The notes under the pieces are model-generated. The model was not told the DNA's origin. It saw nothing but the letters and a program-made list of their open reading frames with translations, and did no database searches. The position numbers and the translations under genes are program-made. Below are positions 45,379-53,503 of a DNA stretch of 64,000 bases, piece by piece; position 1 is the first letter of the stretch, and the number at the start of each line of letters is the position of its first letter. This stretch comes from Candidatus Fluviicola riflensis (GTDB taxonomy: Bacteria > Bacteroidota > Bacteroidia > Flavobacteriales_D > Crocinitomicaceae): contig CP022585.1 in the NCBI GenBank assembly GCA_002243285.1, forward strand, positions 1,538,641 through 1,602,640, in the 5' to 3' direction.

Positions 45379-46004
45379 TTATACCAACGGATTATCTGGC
45401 AGCGTTGCCGGCCTATTTTTTAGGATCGATTCCAACCGCAGTTTGGGTGGGCAAGATCAAATACGGATTAGATATTCGGGAACACGGCAGTAAAAATGCA
45501 GGTGCGACCAATACTTTTCGTGTATTGGGAAAAAAGGCTGGCAGAGTAGTGCTTTCCATCGATGTATTGAAGGGAATGACAGCTGTTTTGCTGCCATACT
45601 TTGTGTTGGGATATGATTTTACAGCTCCGGAACTGACGCACGTACAACTCGTAGCTTCCTTCCTGGCTGTTTTGGGGCATGTGTTTCCCGTTTTTGCCGG
45701 ATTCAAAGGTGGAAAAGGGGTTGCTACTTCGTTGGGAGCTGTAATTGGTTTACAACCACTGGCAGCGCTTATTTGCCTCGCGGTTTTCCTGTTGGTTTTT
45801 ATGATTAGTCACTACGTTTCGCTCGGTTCCATCCTCGCGGCACTTGCTTTTGCACTGCTACTATGGTTCGCTTTTCCCATACAAACGTTTGCACTGCCTG
45901 TATTCGGTTCCATTCTCTCGGCTATCGTAATTATAGCCCACAGAAAGAACATCGGCAGAATCGTGGAGGGAAATGAAAACAAAATGAACCTTTTCAAGCG
46001 TTGA
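45375..46004 (+). CDS. plsY: glycerol-3-phosphate acyltransferase PlsY
   Basis: A 209-residue inner-membrane enzyme transferring the acyl group from acyl phosphate to glycerol 3-phosphate, the first step of phospholipid synthesis. The three conserved loops are visible: YFLGSIPTA, EHGSKNAGATNTFRVLGKKAG and FPVFAGFKGGKGVATSLG. Five membrane helices as expected. The ATG overlaps the stop of the preceding gene. Confidence 0.96.
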   Translation: MIIPTDYLAALPAYFLGSIPTAVWVGKIKYGLDIREHGSKNAGATNTFRVLGKKAGRVVLSIDVLKGMTAVLLPYFVLGYDFTAPELTHVQLVASFLAVLGHVFPVFAGFKGGKGVATSLGAVIGLQPLAALICLAVFLLVFMISHYVSLGSILAALAFALLLWFAFPIQTFALPVFGSILSAIVIIAHRKNIGRIVEGNENKMNLFKR

Positions 46005-46034
46005 TCGTACAGTGAAACGATTTTAATGAATTAA

Positions 46035-49000
46035 GTGTCAGGACTAAACCTCTTTCGGCTACTCTCGTTTATTGTACTGCTTTTTGCGGCTCAATCAACC
46101 GGTTATGCGCAGCAAACAGAGGCCGATGTCAAAATCCAGGCAGACAAATTCTTCGAAGAAGAAAAGTACGTTGAAGCTACTCCGCTTTATTCCAGGTTAC
46201 TGGCTCTCAATCCACGTTCACACGATTATAATTACCGTTTCGGGACCTGTTTATTGTACAATTCCTACAAAAAACAAGACGCTTTCAAATACCTCAATTA
46301 TGCCGTAACAGATGCTGCGACCGACGTTCGGGCCTATTATTTCCTGGCAAAGGCCTATCATCTCAATTATCAGTTCAACGAAGCCATTAAAAACTACGAG
46401 CTCTACAAACAAAAGGCAGGCGGGAAACCCAAAACCGGATTTGAGGTAGACCGGCAAATTGAAATGTGCCAAAACGGGAAACGTTTGCTCACAACTATTA
46501 GTGATCTGGTGGTGTTGCAAAAGACCGAAACCAGCGCCAAAGAGTTTTTCCGCTTGTATAAGTTGCCGGAACACATTGGTGGTGATATCATTGTTGCAGC
46601 CGATTTTCAAAGCAAGATCGACAAGAAAAAAGGATATATTCCATTGATTCATTTCCCGGCACAAAGCAATTCGACTATTTATTATGCGTCTTACGGCGAC
46701 AGTGATACCGGGCAGAAAGACATTTACATGCGCCGAAAATTGCCCGATGGAAGCTGGAGTTTACCGCAGGTAATTTCAGGAGGCGTGAATACGAAATCCG
46801 ATGAAGATTTTCCGTTCATGCAGGCGGGAAGCAATTACCTTTATTTCAGTTCGAAAGGGCACAATTCAATGGGTGGATACGATATTTTTCGCTCGAAACT
46901 TGATGTGGAAAATAATACCTTCGGTCCGCCGGAGAACATGGATTTTGCGATTTCTTCACCAGACAACGATTTGTTTTTTGTAGTCGACTCGCTGGACAAT
47001 AACGCTTATTTTGCTTCCACCCGTCAAAGTTCCAACGGAAATATTCATGTGTATAAAGTACGTGTGACCCGCGTACCGCTGCAACTTGCCGTTGTGAAAG
47101 GTAATTTTCTTTCAAGTATTCACCCGGAAAACAAAAAAATCTCGATTACAGTAACTGATTATGCTTCGGGCGAAAAAATAGGAACGTTTGCTTCCAACGA
47201 AAAAGGTTCTTACCTCATTACGTTCCCCAAAGGGGGGAAGTATACCTATGAAATGAAGGTGGAAGGAAGTACGCTTTCGCATAAATATTTGGTTTCAATC
47301 CCGTTTACGAAAGAATTTAAACCGCTCAAGCAAAAAATTCTCGAAGAAACACTCGACAATTCCATCGTAGTGCGTGTGGTGGATTTATTCAACGAAGAAG
47401 TCGAGGATCCGGCCGGTGTATTAGCTGAAGTGATCAAACAACGATCTGAACTCAACCCGAATGCCGACCAGTTTGATCTGGAACAATTGGATGCAAACCA
47501 GGAAAATACGAAGATTCTTGCTGAACTGGGCTTCGAAAATGCAGGTCCGCAGGAAATTGTAACCGTTTTTGAAGAACTTGAGAACAAGCAGGAAGAAAAG
47601 GTTAAAACAAACGAGAACCTTGTGAATGGTGCGTTGAACCAGGCCACTGATAAACTGGATGAAGCAGCCAAAAACCAGGAAGAAGCAAAAAATCTGGTAA
47701 ATCGTGCCAATGCAGCGCCTACAAAAGAGCAGAAATTTGAACTGTTAACACAAGCGCAGGAAAAGATTGAGAGTGCAACGGAGTTGAAAAACGAAGCACG
47801 CGAATTGCTTGGATTTGCAGATAGCGTTTCCAAACAAGGAACGGCTGACAAAGATTTACTGGCTTCCATTCAGGCGGTGACTTCCGAAATCAAAAAAGAT
47901 GTTGAGGCTGACAATATCAACGATCTGAAAGAGGTAATTACGGGCAATATCCGCACCATCAACGATGTGAAAGAAGGTGATTTTTCCAATCCGGTTGATG
48001 CGTTGGTTGACGAGAAAATGGACTTGCAAAAAGAGAAGAAAACATGGTCTGACCAGCGTGATACCTACTTGAAAACCGAAAAACAATTGGAGCAGGAAAT
48101 CAACCAGTTGAAAACCGATTTGACCACTGCCAAGAAAAAAGACATTCCGGCTATCGAAAGCGCCATCAATAGTAAAACCGGGGAATTGGCAATGGTTGTT
48201 GAAGTTCGCGAGGGCCTCGAAACTAAAATTGAAAAAGCATCGAAGAAAGAAAAAGTACTTGATGAACGCATCGCTTTCCTGCAGGATGTAACTTCTGTAA
48301 ACGATGGACGCCCTGTTGCTCCGGCTGAAGTACAAAACAAATTGGCAGCGGTTGATTCAAAAAACAACAATACACTGGCAGCTTACATCGATCAACAGGT
48401 AAAAGATTTAAAGAAAGATCCTGCGATTCAGGCGATTGCTGACAACCAGGATTCTGACCCGGTAGTTGAGCAGTTAAACGATGATTACGAAGAAAAAATA
48501 AAGGCGGTTAACGAGCGTCCGGGAACCAATCCAAAGGAAAAAGAAGAAGCTTTACTGGCGATTGATCGTGATTTGGATCAGCAGGTGGATGAAGAATTGG
48601 TAAAGGTTGAAGAAACATTGGCGACCAATCCGAAGGATGAAAAAGCCATCAAACGTAGAGAAGAACTGAAAGGTTTGCAGGAAAAGTTGGAAGACCAGAT
48701 TACAGAACGTGAAACCAAAATTGCCGCTTTGCCAGAAAATCCTGTGGCGACCATTACTCCTGAATCGGAATTAGCTGTTTTAGCCCCGAACCATGATTCG
48801 CAATTGGAAGCGATCAACGAATCGACCCCGAAAGCAACGCTGGAAAAACAAAACGACCTGGAAGAAACCCTGATTGGTAAAATTGATCAGGCGATTCGCG
48901 CAGTTGAACAGCAGCAACAGCAAAATCCGGGTGATCCGAAACTGAAGGAACGCAAAACGGCTTTGACAACGTTAAAAACGGAGGCTGAAGAGCGTATTAA

Positions 49001-52000
49001 AGACCGTGAGTCAATCATTGCCAGTTTAAGTGGAAATCCAACCGCAATCATTACAGCTGAAACGGAGCTTGCTGCATTGGCCCCGAATCATGATACACAA
49101 CTGGAAGCGATCAACGAGTCCACCCCCAAAGGAACATTGGAGAAACAAAATGATCTGGATGAAGCGCTCATCGGGAAAATTGACGAGGCTATTCGTACGG
49201 TTGAGCAGCAGCAACAACAAAATCCGAACGATCTGAATTTGAAAGAACGTAAAACCGCACTTACTCAATTAAAAACGGATGCGGAAGAACGAATCCAGGA
49301 TCGTGAAGCAACGATTGCCAACCTGGATAATCCGGCAACTGCTATTTCGCCTGAAACGGAATTGGCAGCACTGGCTCCGAACCATGATACACAACTGGAA
49401 GCGATCAATGAATCGACACCGAAAGCAACGCTTGAAAAACAAAATGATCTGGATGAAGCTTTGATCGGGAAAATTGATCAGGCAATTCGCGCGGTTGAGC
49501 AGCAGCAGCAACAAAGTCCAAACGATCAGAAGTTACAGGAGCGCAAAGACGCATTAACCGAACTTAAATCCAATACAGAAGTACGCATACGTGATCGCGA
49601 TACGGAAATCGCCGGGTTGGATGGGAATCCTGTGGCAGCGATTTCACCAGAAACGGAACTGGCTGCACTGGCACCAAATCATGATACAGAATTGGAAGCG
49701 ATCAATGAATCGACACCGAAAGAAACGCTTGAAGCTCAAAATGCGCTTGACGAGCAATTGCGTGATCGCATCAACAGCGAATTGGAGGATGTTGAAGGAC
49801 AATTGTTGCGTAATCCTGACAACGAACAGGCCAAATCGCGCGAAACGGCATTGAATACATTGAAGGAACAAGTTGGGAACCGTATTTCCGGCAGAAGAAC
49901 CAAACTGGCTGAAATTGAAAATAATGCGACTCCGGAACAAAACCCGTTGGAATTGATTGCTATGGTCGTTCGTCCTGCTCATGCCAAAAACGTTGCTGCC
50001 ATCAAAGCCAAAACAGAAGAAGGAACAGAGCAGGAACTGGCATTGCTAGCGGAAGAACAAGGGTTACTGGATGCAATTGCGGATGCGATTTCACAAAAAG
50101 AAGTGGAATTGCAGAAAAATCCTTCCAACACCCAATTATTGAATGACATTGACGAACTGAAAGCAGTTCAGATCATCCAGGAATCGAAAGTAAGCGAAAC
50201 CGAAGAAGAATTGATCGCGATTGAGAAAGCGAAGATTGAACCGGATGAGTTTATTGCACAGCTGGATCCGAAATACCATGCACCTGATGTTGCCAACCGC
50301 GATAAGTATTCGGAAGAAGAAATCGCCAAATTCACGCAGCAGGAAAAGGCATTGCAGGATAAATTGATCAAACGATTGAATACCAATATCAAGAAATTGC
50401 AAAAAGGATTTGATCCTAAATTGGCGGCCGAAAACAAAACCATTACCGGTTTGATGGAACGCTCAGTGAATCTTCAGCAAACGCTCAATGATCCGGTAGT
50501 GGAAGATCCGGCTGTTGCTGGCCGTATTGCAGAAGAACTGGGTGAAGACAATGAATTTGTCATGAACCAAAAACCGGCATCAATCGATGAAGCTAAACGT
50601 ATGCTGACCGAATTGCATGAGTACGAAAATAGTTTGACTGAACAAATCGAAGCTCTGAACGGAAACGATCCGGTTGATGAGGAAGCGGTGAAGGCAAAGA
50701 ACGAGCAGTTAAAATCCGTGCGCAAACGTATTGGGGTAGTGGAAGTAGATTTAGACGAAATGGAATCGTTTACCGAATTGGCCAACAACCCGAATGCTTC
50801 CGAAGCGGAAAAGGAATTAACGCAACTTACTGCTGCTGAAAGTGAAATACAGGCCCGTTTAACGCAAGGAAACCTGACTCCGCAGGAACAACGAACAGCT
50901 GAAAAAGAATTGACAGCCGTTCAAACGAAAAAAGCGACCCAGGAAACGATTGTGCTACAAGAAAATGTAGCAGAAACGAAGGCAAAACGCCTGGTGGCTA
51001 CCAGCGAATTGGATCGACAACCTGCTAGTGATCCGTTGGTTACAGCAGTAAAACAACGCTCGGCTGATTTAACGGGGCCAACTTCTGCAAAACCGACCAA
51101 ACGTGAGTTGGAAGCGCAATTGCAGCAGGAAGAACAAGCTTCGGTACTTGTAGCAACAACCAACGATTATCTTGCTGGTAAAAAGATCTACGATGCCGAA
51201 AAACTGGTAACAGCTTCTCCTGAAGAATTGAAAACACAGCGCCGCCGTTTCTCTATTGAAATCGGTCAGCTGGAAGCAGTAATTGCTGCCGGTAAAGACA
51301 ATCCGAAAAAAGCAGAAGAAGTGAAATCGGCACAAGCGCAATTAACTGCACTGGAAACTGCTGTAGCTTCGATTGATGAAATGCTCGCGAAGTTGGATGA
51401 GGAAAAAATAGCTGAGAGTCCTGTGAAACAAGGTTTACAGGCAACGGTTACTTACGAAGATGAAGTGAAAACAGCATCTTCTCCGGGTTATCCGGCATTG
51501 TTGCAGCAATACACCGAAACACAGGAAACAAAACGAGAATTGGAAGCTGTAGTGCATGAAAAGGAAAACGTCCGCGGGCAATTGGCCGGCGCATCTCCGG
51601 AAGAATCGGCGCCATTGATTGAACAATTACGTGATCTTTCGGCGAAAGAAATGGTACTTCGTGCGGAATTGGACCAACAGGAACAGGGGTTGGAAACTGC
51701 TGTGAACGCAACCGAAAATCCGGAACAGGTACGCAACTTGCTGGCGCGTGAAGTGGTTCCTGTGAAACAAGCGCCGGCTGCAGCTTCAGTGATTGCCGCT
51801 ACCTTGGGCGATGGTTTTGAATTGATTGCTACACCGGCAGCCGTGCGTACAGAAAAAGTACTTCCTGTCGGTACAAAAGCACCATCAGGATTGGTTTACC
51901 GCGTTCAGGTAGGGGCTTTTGCCAAACCGATTCCGGAAGATTTATTTAAAGAATTTACGCCGGTAACGGGTGAAAAACTGAATAACGGTATTACACGTTA

Positions 52001-53117
52001 CCTGGCAGGATATTTTGGCAATCGAAACAAAGTGGCTGATGCGCAACGCGAGATCCGTGCGCTGGGTTATTCCGACGCATTCGTGGTGGCTTACTGCGAC
52101 GGTGAACGTATTACGCTGGCAGAAGCTCGCCGTTTAGAAGATTTGGGCTTGTGTATTCCGAAAAACCAGGACTCGCTTCTGATGGAAATTGCAGAAAACA
52201 CACTAGCACAACTTCCTGCCGATTCCCAGGCGCGTTTGGCACCGGTGATCAAGCCTTCCGATTATAACAAAGCTCCGGGTGCAGTGGCTGCAGAAGCTGC
52301 CGAAGAACACAAAGGATTGTATTTTACCGTTCAGGTTGGGGTTTACAACCGTCCGGTTCCGGCATCACAGGTCAAAAACATCGATCCGCTGGTGACCAAA
52401 CGTCTGGAAAACGGACAAATTCGTTATTCGTCTGGGATGTTCCACAGTGTTGATGAAGCACGTCCGAAGCGGGCAGAGGCGGTTCAGCGTGGAATTGCAG
52501 ATGCTTTCATTACAGCTTATTACCTGGGAGAACGAATTACTATTGAAGAAGCAAAACGCATTCTGGCAGAACAGGGCAATGCGGTATTGGAACCGAAAAC
52601 AACGATTATTCCGGCCAACGCAATGGATGTGGCTGCGGCATACAGCGCTTCTCAGCCACCGGTAAAAACAACGGAGGAACCGAAAGTGCAATTTGTTTCC
52701 AAAGAGCAGTACGATGCTTATCCGCGCGCTGAGATAAGCCGTTTGAACAACTATGGCAGTTTTTACTTCGATCCTGCTGACAAACACATTAAATCGGTGG
52801 AATACATCAGCAGTGAAGCTATTGCTCAATTGCAAACCCTGCAACTGGAAATGGATACGGTTCAAACGGCACAAAATGCACTTTCATTTGAACTGAAGCG
52901 ATCCACAATTGTAGCAGAATGGGAATCGTTGGAAATGACGGGAGCTGCTGCAGATTGGTTATTGCGGATCACACAACCGCATAGTGGAACAATTACAGAG
53001 AAAGGTTTTATGCTTTCGTTTGAAAATGTTCCGACAGCGGAGCAGGAATCACTGATGCAGACCTTACAGCAGTATGGAGCGGCAAAAGTGCAATTGGAGG
53101 CAGAAAAGCAACTCTAG
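46035..53117 (+). CDS. giant secreted TPR/PD40/coiled-coil protein with two SPOR-like domains
   Basis: A 2360-residue protein starting at GTG (no ATG in frame nearby) with a signal peptide ending GYAQQ. Order: TPR-like repeats (about 30-170); PD40/beta-propeller-like segments (IYYASYGDSDTGQKDIYMR, NYLYFSSKGHNSMGGYDIF; about 200-340); a carboxypeptidase-regulatory-like Ig domain (about 345-430); about 1450 residues of Glu/Gln/Lys-rich helix, including four near-identical 98-99-residue units; two SPOR-like domains near 1955-2040 and 2095-2185 (VYRVQVGAFAKPIP, YFTVQVGVYNRPVP); and a C-terminal domain. The TPR-PD40 front resembles outer-membrane-associated gliding/T9SS-related proteins of Bacteroidota; SPOR domains bind denuded peptidoglycan. 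A cell-wall-spanning scaffold is plausible. Confidence 0.8.
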   Translation: MSGLNLFRLLSFIVLLFAAQSTGYAQQTEADVKIQADKFFEEEKYVEATPLYSRLLALNPRSHDYNYRFGTCLLYNSYKKQDAFKYLNYAVTDAATDVRAYYFLAKAYHLNYQFNEAIKNYELYKQKAGGKPKTGFEVDRQIEMCQNGKRLLTTISDLVVLQKTETSAKEFFRLYKLPEHIGGDIIVAADFQSKIDKKKGYIPLIHFPAQSNSTIYYASYGDSDTGQKDIYMRRKLPDGSWSLPQVISGGVNTKSDEDFPFMQAGSNYLYFSSKGHNSMGGYDIFRSKLDVENNTFGPPENMDFAISSPDNDLFFVVDSLDNNAYFASTRQSSNGNIHVYKVRVTRVPLQLAVVKGNFLSSIHPENKKISITVTDYASGEKIGTFASNEKGSYLITFPKGGKYTYEMKVEGSTLSHKYLVSIPFTKEFKPLKQKILEETLDNSIVVRVVDLFNEEVEDPAGVLAEVIKQRSELNPNADQFDLEQLDANQENTKILAELGFENAGPQEIVTVFEELENKQEEKVKTNENLVNGALNQATDKLDEAAKNQEEAKNLVNRANAAPTKEQKFELLTQAQEKIESATELKNEARELLGFADSVSKQGTADKDLLASIQAVTSEIKKDVEADNINDLKEVITGNIRTINDVKEGDFSNPVDALVDEKMDLQKEKKTWSDQRDTYLKTEKQLEQEINQLKTDLTTAKKKDIPAIESAINSKTGELAMVVEVREGLETKIEKASKKEKVLDERIAFLQDVTSVNDGRPVAPAEVQNKLAAVDSKNNNTLAAYIDQQVKDLKKDPAIQAIADNQDSDPVVEQLNDDYEEKIKAVNERPGTNPKEKEEALLAIDRDLDQQVDEELVKVEETLATNPKDEKAIKRREELKGLQEKLEDQITERETKIAALPENPVATITPESELAVLAPNHDSQLEAINESTPKATLEKQNDLEETLIGKIDQAIRAVEQQQQQNPGDPKLKERKTALTTLKTEAEERIKDRESIIASLSGNPTAIITAETELAALAPNHDTQLEAINESTPKGTLEKQNDLDEALIGKIDEAIRTVEQQQQQNPNDLNLKERKTALTQLKTDAEERIQDREATIANLDNPATAISPETELAALAPNHDTQLEAINESTPKATLEKQNDLDEALIGKIDQAIRAVEQQQQQSPNDQKLQERKDALTELKSNTEVRIRDRDTEIAGLDGNPVAAISPETELAALAPNHDTELEAINESTPKETLEAQNALDEQLRDRINSELEDVEGQLLRNPDNEQAKSRETALNTLKEQVGNRISGRRTKLAEIENNATPEQNPLELIAMVVRPAHAKNVAAIKAKTEEGTEQELALLAEEQGLLDAIADAISQKEVELQKNPSNTQLLNDIDELKAVQIIQESKVSETEEELIAIEKAKIEPDEFIAQLDPKYHAPDVANRDKYSEEEIAKFTQQEKALQDKLIKRLNTNIKKLQKGFDPKLAAENKTITGLMERSVNLQQTLNDPVVEDPAVAGRIAEELGEDNEFVMNQKPASIDEAKRMLTELHEYENSLTEQIEALNGNDPVDEEAVKAKNEQLKSVRKRIGVVEVDLDEMESFTELANNPNASEAEKELTQLTAAESEIQARLTQGNLTPQEQRTAEKELTAVQTKKATQETIVLQENVAETKAKRLVATSELDRQPASDPLVTAVKQRSADLTGPTSAKPTKRELEAQLQQEEQASVLVATTNDYLAGKKIYDAEKLVTASPEELKTQRRRFSIEIGQLEAVIAAGKDNPKKAEEVKSAQAQLTALETAVASIDEMLAKLDEEKIAESPVKQGLQATVTYEDEVKTASSPGYPALLQQYTETQETKRELEAVVHEKENVRGQLAGASPEESAPLIEQLRDLSAKEMVLRAELDQQEQGLETAVNATENPEQVRNLLAREVVPVKQAPAAASVIAATLGDGFELIATPAAVRTEKVLPVGTKAPSGLVYRVQVGAFAKPIPEDLFKEFTPVTGEKLNNGITRYLAGYFGNRNKVADAQREIRALGYSDAFVVAYCDGERITLAEARRLEDLGLCIPKNQDSLLMEIAENTLAQLPADSQARLAPVIKPSDYNKAPGAVAAEAAEEHKGLYFTVQVGVYNRPVPASQVKNIDPLVTKRLENGQIRYSSGMFHSVDEARPKRAEAVQRGIADAFITAYYLGERITIEEAKRILAEQGNAVLEPKTTIIPANAMDVAAAYSASQPPVKTTEEPKVQFVSKEQYDAYPRAEISRLNNYGSFYFDPADKHIKSVEYISSEAIAQLQTLQLEMDTVQTAQNALSFELKRSTIVAEWESLEMTGAAADWLLRITQPHSGTITEKGFMLSFENVPTAEQESLMQTLQQYGAAKVQLEAEKQL
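48759..49940 (+). repeat. four tandem coding repeats of about 297 bases
   Basis: Units begin at 48759, 49056, 49350 and 49647 (297, 294, 297 bases, then a diverging last unit). Each encodes ETELAALAPNHDTQLEAIN-like text followed by a Q-rich helix. The third and second are most alike; the segment before 48759 is a decayed fifth copy. Confidence 0.85.
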
Positions 53118-53233
53118 TCAGCCCGATGATTCGCTATTTCATTGTCTTTTGTTAAAAAAGGCAAGCGAAAAGAAGAGAAGTTTGTAACTTAGTACTTCCG
53201 TATTGGACGGATGAACTGTGAAAAAGAAAAAGC

Positions 53234-53503
53234 ATGAATACGGCAGTTGAAACAGAACGCGAAACAGTAGAATTATTAGTCGATCAGCGCGATTTGATCG
53301 TCTACAACGATGATATCAATACGTTTGATCACGTGATCGAATCATTGATCAAAGTCTGCAAACACGAAGTAGAGCAGGCAGAGCAGTGCACCTACATTAT
53401 TCACTTCAATGGGAAATGCCAGGTGAAGCGTGGCGAGTATGAGAAATTAGAACCGATGTGTACCGCATTGTTAGACAGAGGGATCACTGCTGAGATTGAA
53501 TAA
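53234..53503 (+). CDS. clpS: ATP-dependent Clp protease adaptor ClpS
   Basis: An 89-residue N-degron adaptor for ClpAP/ClpCP. The core VYNDDINTFDHVIESLIKVC and the segment EQCTYIIHFNGKCQVKRG are diagnostic. It is monocistronic. Its last 33 bases are overlapped on the other strand by the 3' end of the recombinase reading frame, a consequence of the insertion next door. Confidence 0.94.
   Translation: MNTAVETERETVELLVDQRDLIVYNDDINTFDHVIESLIKVCKHEVEQAEQCTYIIHFNGKCQVKRGEYEKLEPMCTALLDRGITAEIE

Noticed and set aside
47246..47869. 207-codon Ser/Phe-rich minus-strand frame
   Set aside because: Antisense of the coiled-coil region of the giant protein; low-complexity composition typical of shadow frames.
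48759..49940. Regular repeats considered as a CRISPR array
   Set aside because: Units are about 297 bases, in frame and coding; no short repeats with unique spacers and no cas genes.
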